Assembly (NCBI GenBank): GCA_021234155.1
Contig: JAJEKV010000017.1
Span: 923,467 to 987,466 of the forward strand
Direction of reading: 5' to 3'
Length of the DNA stretch: 64,000 bases
Source: Isoetes taiwanensis
Taxonomy: Eukaryota; Streptophyta; Lycopodiopsida; Isoetales; Isoetaceae
The position numbers and the translations under genes are program-made. The notes below the pieces were generated by a model. That model did not search any database. It saw only the letters and a program-made list of their open reading frames with translations, and was not told where the DNA came from. Positions 41,552 through 52,519 of this stretch are shown here, piece by piece (within the stretch, counting starts at the first letter, position 1; each line of letters starts with the position of its first letter).

Positions 41552-43445
41552 CTACAAAGATTGAAGGGGTGGTCCTTTTCGAAGGCCATCCTTGGCATAC
41601 TCCTCTAGATACTCTTTGTAAGAACTAGTTTTGTAGAGAGTTGAAAACTTCTTTGAACATAGGATAGGAGCGGGGCCAATGATGCTATCATAAGAAGGGG
41701 CCATGAAAGTTGCTATGGATATTCTGAGTTCGCTCTTGTGAGAAAGAGTTCTGTGTGGCACACTCTTGTAGATTCCATTGCTCATGATCTGCGGCCATAA
41801 AATTATAGTATATAAGTTAAATTCAATGAATCATCACAAGTTGAATATTGACCAACCTAATGTCAAGATTATTACTACTAGTCTAGCTAGACTATGAAGA
41901 AGATAATTATTATTACTAACATAAAATTTAGTTTGGTGCAATTCTGGGCAAGCGATCACTGGATTGCCACATGGCATGAGTTCTTTCATTGAACATTACC
42001 TTCTTGAACTAGCCCATTGTATGGGTCTCATGGTAGTTTTTGTGGACGTTAGAATTATAATACATATTTCCTAAGGCTCGAGCAAGATATGATGGGTGTG
42101 AATAAACAAGATGCATAGGAGAACGTTGAAAGGGTCATAGAAAATATCTCACCCTATTGCCATGCATAATATTGAAGCATGTGGCACCTAAATCAGACAA
42201 TTTGTCTTTGAGCAGTTCACAAAAAGTTATAGACCTTTTTAGTTATAGTGATCGTGGGTTGTGGGTTAAATCTTGTGGCCGTTAGCGAAAATCCAGAAAG
42301 CCAATAATCTATGGCTTTCATTTTGTAGCTGTTGGCTGATGGCCACAATATTCCCAAAAAAAAAGGGGGGCACGCAAAACAAAAAGTTGACATCAAAAAA
42401 ATTGGAAGGATACAGAAAAAATTAAAGCATTCGAAAAATGGTCAAAAAAAAAAAAATGCATACCTCTATTTGGTCACCCAAGAAAACGAGGAGGGCGTTG
42501 GGGTGAGGCTTAACGGATAACCACTGCCCTTGCTTTCTGTTATAAACCTGAATGCCACCCACTTCATCCTCAAGCAATATGGTGATTGCATTTGGATCAG
42601 TATGCGCCATCATGCCCATAGTCAAACTCGGTTGCGGGCACGGCGGATAAAAGTTAATCCCTGCAACTTGCCAATGCTTCTGCAATGCTTTTTCGATGTA
42701 GTCCGCTTCCAGACCAAGACTTTCTGACACAAGCCCATACAAAACCATTGCCAGACGTCTGATTCCTTCAAAATACTCCACGCAAGACTTGTTCCTGCAT
42801 ATCCAACATGATTAAGAGTAAATATCTGAGGCAGAGAATAAACCCACGTTGGAAAAAACCAAAAAAATAAAAAATAAAAAAATAAAATCCCGACCTTGGA
42901 AAATGGTCTTCTGGAGGCCAGTGATCCATGGAATGAGGAAAAGAATCAGCCGGAAGTCTGAGGATGTCTTTCCAGCTAAAGGTGGAATCTTTTGTGGTGT
43001 TGAAACTGGTGGAGTAGCGCATTGGGCTGGAATCAAAGAATGGAGTAAAGTATGGCATTTTGGCCTTGACAGGTACGTTGTAGAAGTGCCTGCAAGAAGC
43101 CATTATGGCAGCCATGGCGGATGGCCTTATGCCATGGTTTCTAACCTGAAACAAACAAACAACCAAACATTAGAGATCGCTCAAATTGCCGAGAGACACA
43201 AGACCCCATCCCCCCCCAAACCCGACGCAGCCCCATTCTTGGAAAGCATCCCCAGCTGCTTGCACTAGTTCTGCCCTCTCATCCTTCAGGTTGATAACGG
43301 GTATCGCTGCAGTGTCAAATGAGTGAAAGCTTGGAATTGGTTTGGGAAGTAGATAGCCTGCAGGTGGCTTCTCAATTCCCTGCTCTGCCAAATACTGCAC
43401 TGGCTTAACATCAACTCCTGCTCCTCCCCTCATCCTTCTGCACAT
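41552..43445 (-). CDS. 2-oxoglutarate/Fe(II)-dependent dioxygenase, four exons
   Basis: Minus-strand exons: 43445-43227, 43145-42895, 42794-42464 and 41788-41552, all with GT-AG borders (CTGC/GTCGGG, CCAAG/GTCGGG, GAG/GTATGC; acceptors TTTCAG, ATGCAG, CCGCAG). They sum to 1038 nt, 345 aa plus stop, the usual size. DIOX_N domain at about residues 10-150 (PPAGYLLP, IPVINL, VRNHGI). Catalytic domain: GINFYPPCPQPSL, the iron ligands HTD in MMAHTDPNAITILLED, the second His in YKSVPHRTLSHKSELRIS, and the 2-oxoglutarate-binding R-x-S in the same segment. C-terminus YKEYLEEYAKDGL is typical of soluble plant DOXC enzymes acting on flavonoids, hormones or other small molecules; the substrate cannot be told. 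Exon 1 ends EWGC where the family has EWGFFQ, so its donor could differ. Intron 3 (675 bp) holds a repeat arm. Confidence 0.85.
42080..42362. repeat. Arm of the long-TIR family in dioxygenase intron 3
   Basis: From GATATGATGGGTGTGAATAA to GGCCACAATATTCCC this stretch matches one arm of the 53.7-55.1 kb palindrome and the 43.8 kb copy. Only a single arm is present. It lies fully inside intron 3 (41789-42463). Confidence 0.75.
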
Positions 43446-43462
43446 TAGTTAAGAAATGCATG

Positions 43463-43478
43463 TCCTTTTATATGGATT
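43463..43478 (-). promoter_or_regulatory. TATA-like box or upstream intron end of the dioxygenase gene
   Basis: CATATAAAAGG on the minus strand lies only about 20 bp before the first in-frame ATG (43445). A TATA box there would start transcription near or after that ATG, favouring the second ATG at 43433 (MRGGAG..). Alternatively AACTAATGTGCAG just before 43437 is a plausible 3' splice site, so an upstream first exon may exist. Confidence 0.3.
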
Positions 43479-43799
43479 TTTGTTGAAATTACACCCCTTC
43501 ATTACGTCAAAGGTCCAAGAACGAAAAATGGATGGACAAGCATTTGGGGCCAGTTATACACGTAGGTGAAGCATCATCGCTTTAGCTGAAGTCACTTCAA
43601 GGAAAAACACTCAAGCTTGAAATCTGACAGAAGGGTGGACGGGCCGCCAGGCCAAAGGCAGCAAAAACTTTTATAAAGTGCATAAGGGCTACGCCATGTG
43701 GTGTTATAGCTTTTAGATGGGATACAATTACAAATAACATGCCAACAACATGCTATTTACCATGTCATGATTTATGACTAGCCAACTCCCAACATGATT

Positions 43800-44075
43800 A
43801 CACCATTTGGCATGATATTTTATAAAAACTAGCCACACCGTGTTTTATGGGTCCAATCTCATAATCATGAATGAAAAGGATGTATGGGGGAACATTGAAA
43901 GGGCCGTAGAATAGAATAGAATAGGGGCCGTAGAAAACATGTCACCCTATTGGCCATGCATAATATTGAAGGATGTGGCACCTTATAAAGCATTTCATAA
44001 TGTTGAAGGATGGTGGCATATTGGAGACCATTCATACTGCTGATACATGTGGCACAATTCGCACAACTGTCTACA
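43800..44075. repeat. Arm of the long-TIR family upstream of the dioxygenase
   Basis: Shares AAAACTAGCCACACC, CATAATCATGA, GGGAACATTGAAAGGG, GCATAATATTGAAG.ATGTGG and ACTGCTGATACATGTGGCAC with the 54.68-54.93 kb arm, in the same orientation. It carries the 14-bp AATAG insertion with target-like duplication at 43901-43934. A single arm near the promoter of the gene. Confidence 0.65.
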
Positions 44076-44426
44076 ACGAGGGTATTATAAGAACAATATG
44101 TCGAACAAAAAAAACTATTGCAACATTCCTATTTTTGCCATACCCGGTCATTGCCTGGTCTATTTCCAATCACTAATAGAGGGGTAAAAGCATGAAAGGG
44201 TGCCTAGAAATGTAGCCCTTTTTATACATGCACATACGTACCCGATGCACAAATTAAGGAGTCCTATAATCATGAACCGCTAGTAACTGCCATGATTAAT
44301 GCTATTCACCACTCCGCAATCGCACCATTTTCGGATTTTAAATTTCTTTACCAAATTCTTGCCTGCTTTGCCTCGCGTTCGCTATCCCGCCTGTACATTC
44401 TCTGCCTCCATTTTGATCACCAATTT

Positions 44427-44618
44427 TGTAAGGAACCTTAGGACAAAAAGATAATACATGTATTTGTACAGTACTTTTGTACATGTCTTTTGGTTCATGT
44501 CTTTTCACATGGACAAAAGACCACAATTTTGTACATTTTTGTGAACTTGGAATAAGAGATGTAGTTTAGGTACTTGTGCTCTCTTCATAAATGCTTCTCT
44601 TGTTCCTTGTTCATTACA
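44427..44618 (+). mobile_element. Solo LTR (~192 bp)
   Basis: Begins TGTAAGGAACCTTAGG and ends GTTCATTACA, with TG..CA ends inside a short inverted repeat (TGTAA..TTACA). It matches 49440-49970 except for the insert there. It has no internal retroelement sequence on either side, so it is a solo LTR. Flanking 5-bp duplications are not apparent (AATTT before, TAAAG after). Confidence 0.7.
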
Positions 44619-45000
44619 TAAAGACAAGTTCCCTATCCATTTAAGACAAGTTCCGAGAGGGATTTTAAGAGTAGCACTAGGGGATTTATTTTAATCCACT
44701 AAGACAAGTTCCGAGAAGGGAATTTAAGAGTTTTAGTGTATGTCGTGGGAGCGCAGTAAATATCGGACGCTGACATGTTATACCCATGGGCATATCCGTG
44801 GTATATTGGTGTCTTTGACATGTTATAGCCACGCCCAAAAAAAATTACACGGCATTTTTGTGGACTTAGCGGATTTTTTGCCATTTAAGGCTGGCTATAA
44901 CATGTCAGTGTCCGACATTTACCGCGATGGTATGTGGTGCATAAAACCCTCAGATTTGATGAAATCAATGGAAGAGATGATGCCACGTAAGATTCTTTAA
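44619..45000. repeat. Spacer with a hairpin-type inverted repeat
   Basis: 44752-44782 and 44896-44926 are inverted repeats of 31 nt with three mismatches (arm start CGCAGTAAATATCGGACG), separated by 113 bp. The internal word GACATGTTATA recurs at 44817. Small MITE-like or hairpin sequence. A phrase AAGACAAGTTCCGAGA..GG is repeated at 44642 and 44700. Confidence 0.55.
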
Positions 45001-46620
45001 GATAACTTGGGGTTTTTTTTTGCTATTCTCTCTTATCTTTTCCAGGGGTTTCTTTACGGTAGCGGGGGAGGGGTCGCCATCGCTGCATATGCCCCTTTGT
45101 CTACTTCTCGGAACAACGGTCTGGGTCTGGAGCAGCAGGTTGGTCATAGGGCATTGTCTGAATTAACCCTTTCGGATCATAGTGGAAAAGGAAGGCATAA
45201 GGTGCATAGCCATTTCAATCGAAGGTTTTGGAGCTTGCTGGAAATGATTCTTGAGACAAGAAGAAGAATCATATCATCCCCAGGCCATGTCATTGTTCCA
45301 GAAGCGAGATGCTATTCCTTCTGCAAAAGCTGGTCGTTGCCCTGATGTCTATGTGCTATGGTTTTTCTTCCAGGTTCTGGGCAATACAACCCTCAAATGG
45401 CAAAGGACTCTCCCCAGCTGCAGGGCTTCAACAGACAGAGTTGCAAGAAACTGCATGCACGGGGACTACTTTTGGGATCAAAATACCAGCAGATACAAAG
45501 CCCCGACCCTGCCACATGTTCAATAGACTCAAGTATTGATGGATCTGCATATGGTTTTGCTGAAAAAACCCCTTGATGGTGAACTCATTGTTTATGGTTC
45601 AAATGCATATGATGTTGATAACGAAGGTATGCAGGTACGTTGCAGAGCATAGAAGTGGTTAAAAGCATAGAAATATAGATGTGAAGCCTATTCTAACAAT
45701 GCATCATTTTGCCATGGTCAGCGATCTAAGGCATGCAGAAGAGGCCGGCTCTTAGCGGGGTGCTGCTGGATTTTCAGGATTTTCAGAGATGCCTATTTTT
45801 GGCTTGCAAATAGGTATTCCGGAGGAGAAGCTCTCAAAGCCTCTGTTCATGCCTCAACAAAAGAGGATTCTGACATGCGGGCTGTTATGGTAGTCAAAGG
45901 AGATGTTTAAATCGATGTTGGCATATTTTCGTAGATGAGCCAGTGAGGTGAGATTTTGTTTATGTTGGCTTCATTCTTCTTCACTCATTTCCTTTTTCTG
46001 GTGACAAAGATAATCTAGCTTCAGAAATAGTGGACATGGTGCATTTATCTGTGGATAGACCCAAGAACAGGCCTTTGCTATAGATCTATATATATTTCCT
46101 GTGGATAGGCTGCAGGGTCTACAAGGATCTGTTGTCCCCCCTCTAAGGTCTCTCATTCCAGCAAAGGAAAAAGCTTTAGTCTATACGAATCCGCTCTTAA
46201 GCCCTATTCTGAGTTCTGGCCATCCTTAATATTGGCTATGAAAAGCAGGGAAGCAGGGAAGGATGGTATGGATTATGTTCCTTCGAAGTTTTTTTAAGTA
46301 GTATCTTGCAGTTTGAGAAGTGTTAAGCATGCTATGACATCTTTTCAAATGACCTATGTATTTGGCGTAAGGCCCAAAACCCTGAAGGTCATCAAGTCTG
46401 TAAACCAAGACATCTTTTGCAAGTATTCAGGTCAAGACTTCGTTTCACTCTTATGGCATGGAGTTCTTTAGTATCTAAGTGGAGAATTCCATTCGAAATC
46501 TTATATTCGACCTGCTTAAAATTGCATTTTCGACTCCAGCAAGAGGTGAAATTCGTTGATACTTTGCCATTCTGTTCTTTCGAGTCGGTTTTCCAAGCTT
46601 CAGGTTCGTTTGCATCATAA
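45001..46620 (+). pseudogene. Gene-like fragments of unknown function
   Basis: Plus-strand frames at 45007-45345 (AIAAYAPLSTSRNNGLGLEQ, VHSHFNRRFWSLLEMILETR) and 45358-45576 (GSGQYNPQMAKDSPQLQGFN, YQQIQSPDPATCSIDSSIDG) have normal protein-like composition, and a further piece near 46098-46225 reads LQGLQGSVVPPLRSLIPAKE. A TTTTCCAG at about 45040 could be an acceptor. Stops and frame changes separate the pieces, and I recognise no domain. Probably remnants of one host-gene copy, but that is weak. Confidence 0.3.
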
Positions 46621-47160
46621 CTGCTTTTCTTCCTTCATTCCAGAAGAGCTTCAGAAAGGCTTTTCCACGGAAATATTTAGGGAGAACATAAATTGACCAT
46701 ATTTACAACTCACCAACAAGATATTGCCTTCCACTTCATCTGTAGTAGGTTGACATAGCAAGGGAAATATACCTGCAGAGGCTTATCTATGCACCAATCT
46801 ACATGGTCTTGACCAACGAAGTTGTAATTTTATAGAAATAATGAGCATGCAATCCGCCTATGGTGTTTATGGTGCTTACGGGTAGTTTATGGTTGTTACT
46901 TTATGGTGTTTCTCTTCTGTGGCTTCTGCACATAAACATGAAATTCAATATTGGTATCATTGTTGAGGCTCTTCAAAATGTTGATATTATTGCAAGATGC
47001 AACATTGCAATTTAAATCTAAGCTGTTAATGGGTGTTTCAGAAATGAGCATTGCAACCCTTTTGTGTTCCATGCTCGAATGCTTGGATATTTTGGAAATT
47101 AAATCGATGTATGCACCTATACAATGAGCATGGTGCTCATTCTGTTCAATCATTACAACC
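46621..47160. other. AT-rich spacer, nothing seen
   Basis: No frame above 85 codons and no recognisable repeat. A minus frame at 46896-47153 looks like chance. Confidence 0.5.
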
Positions 47161-47520
47161 TATACACGTGTACGACACTCTTGCATGTCAAACAACCATT
47201 TGAGCCTTACATCTCAGGTTATACACGTGTACGACACTCTTGCATGTCAAACAACCATTTGAGCCTTACATCTCAGGTTATTGAAAAATGAGCACAATAA
47301 AATAGACAATTTTTAGAGTCAAACAACCATTTGAGCCTTACATCTCAGGTTATTGAAAAATGAGCACAATAAAATAGACAATTTTTAGAATAAACGAAGA
47401 AGTTTATTGCATGCATGATAAGAATATGCATGATTTGAAGACGTAAAAAAGGTTCATTTAATAGGCAGCACACAATCAATAACTTGAAGACGTAAAAAAG
47501 GTTCATTTAATAGGCAGCAC
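47161..47520. repeat. Three successive near-perfect local duplications
   Basis: Unit A of 59 bp at 47161-47219 and 47220-47278; unit B of 72 bp at 47246-47317 and 47318-47389, overlapping A; unit C of 49 bp at 47435-47483 and 47484-47520 onward. Copies are identical or nearly so. A and B share the phrase GTCAAACAACCATTTGAG, which thus occurs three times. Confidence 0.9.
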
Positions 47521-48530
47521 TAGATCATGAATGCATAACACTTACACATTTCTTAGAATATACTTCTATGTTTTGGTCTACATGTAGGGTGGCCATGCCA
47601 TGAGACTAATATTGGCTTCGTAAGCAACTACTCCATGCATGAAAGTAATGGATGATTATTTATATGTGCAAGCACCTTCTATAAGCTATATCAATATCGA
47701 ATGTAAGATCCAAACATGTGAAATAAATAGGCAAATCGGACAGAGTTGTGCATATTTAAAATAATAACTTATAATATCAAAGAATATCTCGCCTTTATTT
47801 GCTAAAACTGTCACATGCAATAACATGCATAGGTGTATGGCAGAGGAAACTTACTTAGAAAAATAAACCATATGCACGACAATTGCAAAAATAAGAATGA
47901 TAAAGCGAGCATATTTACAACCTCTCAATGTAAGCCCCCCATAAGTTTTTTGTCAACATGAAAACAAATCCTCTATAGTCCAGTGTTGGTAATATTGTGG
48001 CATCATTGACATGTTCCAACTTTTACCCTAATTTGGAGGTGAGAATGACCCCTTGAATCGAGAGCCCATAGTTCTACAAAAAAAAAAAAAAATGGGGAGG
48101 CGCAAAAGGCACTTGGTAAAATAAGCACATCCTTTAACCTTTAGCCTCTTTGGATGAAAGGCACATCCTTTAAAACTTTGCCTCTTTGGACGTGGTCTTT
48201 AGGGGTCTTTATGCTATATAACACTCATTTATGACAAGCTTGAAGAAGACGACCGACTGGAGACTAGAGAAGAGCACTTTCTCTCAGAAATATCGATGCA
48301 TCACTATCTGACATGAAACATTGAGGTTTCTTTTAAGCGTTGTTTCGTTATGGCCCAAGAAATTTACAGGCTCTCAACTTACGCCCAGCAACGCTGGGCA
48401 TCATTACTAGTATGTACTAAGGATTTATTCCTTTGTTAAATATTATGAAGATTGTAATTCTATGGTTCTGTCAAAGTAAGAACATTTCTCTAAGGAAAAA
48501 TAGACATTTTTCTTAGAAAATATTAAGACC
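47521..48530. other. AT-rich spacer, nothing seen
   Basis: AT-rich sequence with an isolated A-run at 48076-48090 followed by a G-rich word. No gene or retroposon could be defined. Confidence 0.5.
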
Positions 48531-49439
48531 CATGGCAGTTGTCATGGTAAAGGATCTATGTTCCTTCAAAGACCATAGAAATATGTTAAGGCTGAGAGCG
48601 TTTGCTTTTGCAAAACAATTTGCACAGCGTATGAGGACATCTGGGCAAGATGACATTTACCCCAAAGTTCTCTTAAGGATACGGTTTGCTTTTATACAAT
48701 CTAAGAATGAAATTTAGATTGTGTTTTATTTAAGATACAAGAATTTGTGGATTGACATTTAGCCACATACGAACAAGATCTTTTAAAGGTCAATTCTAGA
48801 GTTGTCTGATGTGCTGAGACTCGGAGTCTTAATATTTCAACATTCTAAAAGTAAGAAGTATTCATAAAAATATGGAACCTAAGTTTTATGACAATGATGA
48901 CATGACATTAAGAACCTTCTCATAAGAAATTCACACTAGCCATCTCTTTGGCAATGGTGTTCTAACTAACTGTCTATAGTTAGTCTATGAAATTGGTTGG
49001 CGAGTTTCATGATGAGATGGTCGAATGGGTAGTGAAATCTCTACTACTTTAAGGACTAAGTTAAGGACAACTTTTAGATATGAAGCTGTATGATGCCTCT
49101 AAGATGCTTGGCATCATTTATGAGAGAGAGAAGGTTTGGTGATTTTTATTCACTAATAGTCCAAAAGTTAATTTAAAATTTAACTTTGGATGCAAGATTG
49201 GCCATATGAAATTTAAGTAAACAAATAAGGTTCTAGGATTCAAGACAACCCCTCACACGATGAAGGTGTTGAAGACTTAATCCTGTTGAAGACCCTATAT
49301 GGGAATGAAGACTTTCTCTAAGCACATGCTATACGAGGAAGATGCTTATCCTGAGATTCTAGACGAACTCTTGGGAACTCTTCAAACTTGAAGACATGGA
49401 CTGACAATGAGGACATTGTCTTTTTTAAGTCGGAGAGAA
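48531..49439 (+). mobile_element. Degraded LTR-retroelement internal 3' end with polypurine tract
   Basis: Just before the LTR, GACAATGAGGACATTGTC then TTTTTTAAGTCGGAGAGAA reads DNEDIVFFKSERM, like the end of plant gypsy polyproteins (W.DEDI..FK..RM), and AAGTCGGAGAGAA is a plausible polypurine tract directly abutting TGTAAGG. Upstream to about 48531 the frames are short (61 codons at 48532-48717), so the internal region is heavily decayed or deleted. The family is probably Ty3/gypsy, but this rests on a short motif. Confidence 0.45.
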
Positions 49440-49970
49440 TGTAAGGAACCTTAGGACAAAAAGATAATACATGTATTTGTACAGTACTTTTGTACGTGTT
49501 TTGGTTCATGTCTTTTCACATGGACAAAAGACCACAATTTTGTACTCTTTTTTTTTTTTTTTGAAGGCAAGAGTGTCTGTATTGTATTCAGAGGATAAGA
49601 GTGTTTACACATACAGTCGAGTCCAGAACTACTACCACTTCTCGAATCCATGGATAGTAGTCCAGACTCTGAGCCTGATACTTAGAGCCTCTCTCAACTT
49701 CTTCTAATGGATACTATAGGAGAGAGGACTCTGTTCCTAGACTAAATTTTTTAACAATGAAGGTCTATGACCTTATTATAGCAGCTCCACAATAGGCCTG
49801 ATATAAGCTATACGTACTTGGTCACCAGAAAGAGGACTTTAAACCTGTGAGGATCCCTGTATGGATCACAAAGCGCCCAGGCTCAAGAGCAGAGTTCAGG
49901 TAGTTTAGAGATGTAGTTTAGGTACTTGTGCTCTCTTCATGGATGCGTCTCTTATTCCTTATTCATTACA
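49440..49970 (+). mobile_element. 3' LTR carrying a nested antisense retroposon
   Basis: TGTAAGGAACC at 49440 to ATTCATTACA at 49970 matches the solo LTR at 44427-44618, but near 49546 the match breaks and about 360 bp follow, starting with a T-run (49547-49562) and GAAGGCAAGAG. The LTR match resumes at TTAGAGATGTAGTTTAGG (about 49908). The insert read on the minus strand ends ACTCTTGCCTTC plus poly(A), an L1-like 3' end. A few LTR bases (AACTTGGAATA) seem lost at the insertion. Confidence 0.7.
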
Positions 49971-49979
49971 AATTCTTGA

Positions 49980-50910
49980 TCCAGCTATGGCCCCAAAATC
50001 CATTCCCCAACTCAGTGCTTGTTCTTCACCATAGCCAAACCATGAAACCAACAATTCTGGCAGTGGAAAATTACCAGCAAGGAGAAAACTTTTGGCAGTG
50101 ATCCAAGCTAAAGACCTCCGTGAAAAACATGCCGAGATGCACATATCCGGACTAGAGGAAATTATGAACGAGGTATGGGGTGCAGCTCCAAAGAATAGAA
50201 GAGGATTCAAGGAAGGCAGAGTTCAGAATGCATGGAAAGAAGAATGTTTTATATATTATGAATTGGTTTATGGCAAGAAGCAGGAAACAAACCACTATAT
50301 TTCTACATATTTTGCTCGGGCATTTGCTCTTCATTTGAAGGGACGCCTTGTTGATTGGGTGGATGTTGCTAAGACTGTCAAGGATCTTGCCAAAACTTCA
50401 GATATTACAGAGGAACCTACAACAGGAAAATCCCAAACATCAAACAGGAGGTAGCATTGCATTAGAATGCTAGGGCTCTGGGCTATTCTAAATCTGATGT
50501 TGACATAATAAACCAGTTACTTAAGCATGGCTCAGAGGAGAAAATTAACCTACTGAATGAAATGGAAGCATTGGAAGTAAAAAGGAGAGATGCATTGAAG
50601 GTGATCAGCCGGATTGAGGGTAGAAAGGATATGTTAGAAGAAGATTTGCAGCAGAATTAAAAATAACAAAGTTGGAATTTGACAAATTGGCCAATGATCC
50701 TGCTGGAAATCAGTTCCCTATGGAGTGTTGAAATACAAGTTGGAAGACTTGGTTATGAGTAGAATAGAGAAGAGCGGCACTATGCTAAGCTGGAGATTGG
50801 TTTGCAGGAAGCAATTAGAGACATTGAAAAACATGAAATTTCAATTCAACAAGCAAAGGAGAAATTTAGCTGCGGGGAACTGGTTCAACAAAGGCATTCA
50901 TAGATTTTGA
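49980..50910 (+). pseudogene. Coiled-coil gene fragment, part 1 of a broken gene
   Basis: From about 50000 the plus strand reads LPARRKLLAVIQAKDLREKH, ISGLEEIMNEVWGAAPKNRR and YYELVYGKKQETNHYIS, then FALHLKGRLVDWVDVAKT (frame 50092-50454). Beyond the stop at 50452 the next pieces (about 50470-50650) give a coiled coil, NEMEALEVKRRDALKVISRI and EGRKDMLEEDLQQ, and in another frame AKLEIGLQEAIRDIEKHEIS. At least two frameshifts or stops interrupt it. No known domain is certain. The order (globular N-terminus, coiled coil, basic linker, possible protease) suggests a transposon-carried or host gene now broken. Confidence 0.4.
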
Positions 50911-51780
50911 ATTTCATGGGGAGAGCATGATCTATTTCTCTGCATTCGAGGCCAAATCCTCTAGGAGCTACTTCTGTACAAGAGTTCATCTCATTCGATT
51001 CGTGTACCTGCCGTGGCCAAGGCTTTGGAAAATCTAGTTTGGTGCTGCTGGCTCCTTGCAGAAATCCTTATTGCCTCTTTTGCTTGTCTTATCTTGTAAA
51101 TGAAAAATAGAATTGCATAAAAGGCTGCATCTGGGATGAGCGCATTCAAAATCAGCTTGGTTTCCCTGCTGGACAAGGTATGCATTACTCTAAATGTTTA
51201 CTCTTAGATTGCTCTTGATTCATATTTGTTACTGTAATCTACATAGTTCTACATGCACGTCTTTTAGTGCATTGTTGTTCCTTGTATGTATATCTTTTAT
51301 TGTATTTGATTGTTTATGGATGCTGCTATTTTTGAGCGTGGACTGCAGATGTATGATTTGTTTGATGTATTAGTTGTACATGGATTTAATTGAGTCTACA
51401 TTTGCAATCTAGATGTACATGTTCTTTTTTTGGATGCATGTGTTCCTGTGGTTGGAGTGCATCTGTAGATGATTCATATCTATGTACCTTTGTTACACAT
51501 ATGTGTATTTTTTGGGCATAGGTCGATATTCTCTCTCTCTACATGCATGGGTCCATCTATGTACATTAATGTACATTATTACATTTATGTACATTAAATG
51601 TACAATAGATGTAGGTTGAAAACGTTACGTACATTTGATATATTTTATGTACATGGAATGTATCTTACAGATGAATGTACCAGAATGTACCTGATATTCC
51701 TCATGTTTAAGTTCTGTTTTCATGTTTATTAACCTTGAGTTTTTCTTTTATTTGTATTAACATTTAGATCATTTATTTGT
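50911..51780. other. AT-rich intron-like stretch rich in TGTACAT words
   Basis: Between 51370 and 51700, TGTACAT, ATGTACAT and close variants occur about ten times. No frame. It lies between two fragments of the broken gene and ends near TTTGTCTCCAG at 51787, a plausible acceptor, so it may be an intron. Confidence 0.45.
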
Positions 51781-51787
51781 CTCCAGA

Positions 51788-52470
51788 TGAGGATGTTTAT
51801 ATCCAGAAGGCCACTTGCGTGCAACCTTCTGTCGCTGACATTGCTGAATCATCTGCATCGATTTTGTTTACAGATGGTAATGACCATGAAAAGATTGAAT
51901 ATGAATAGATGCTAGCTTCCACTTCCAAATCACCAACCAGGACGTCTCTGCCAATAATAGAACCTGTCGCAACAGTGCAGGCTCGAACATAGCAGACTAA
52001 AATTGAAGAAATAAAGAAGATGGCAGTTTTGAGAGCTAGAGCAGCAGGAGGTGCAGAGAGTTTACTAACTGATCCAACTACATCCTTCGGTCCATCAGGA
52101 GCTGCAAAATCATTAACTGTACCAACTGAAATATTAGTAATTGGAAAAGCTCTAGAGAAAGCTTCAGATGCTGCAAAATCAGGATTTGCTCCATCATCAA
52201 CATCAGCATCATCTGCAGATGCTAGTTCTGTACTTGTTACAGATGCTACAGTGGATACAGATCCTGATTTTAACCAAGGCAAGTGCAGAGAAGAGGAGGC
52301 CCAAGAGGAAGAGGTGGATGTTGAGTCTACTCCAAGGAGAAAACAAAAGAAGGTTGCTGCTATAACTCCAAGAGGAAAAAAATAGGCTGCCGCAAAAAAG
52401 AACCCTCCAAAAAGGAAATCCCCAGGCAAAGCACTACCACCACCAAGAAAGAGATATGTGCAGGATTAGC
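51788..52470 (+). pseudogene. Low-complexity basic linker of the broken gene
   Basis: The frame 52020-52385 reads LRARAAGGAESLLTDPTTSF, then Ala/Ser-rich sequence, an acidic run (EEEAQEEEVDVES) and a Lys/Arg-rich run ending RRKQKKVAAITPRGKK at a stop (52383-52385). Past that stop the same frame continues AAAKKNPPKRKSPGKALPPP and RKRYVQD, with nuclear-localisation-like clusters. It seems to be a linker broken by one stop codon. Function is unclear. Confidence 0.4.
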
Positions 52471-52519
52471 TAATTTTGTTAATCATCTCAGCTTTATGAT
52501 AATTAACCATAGTTTTTCT

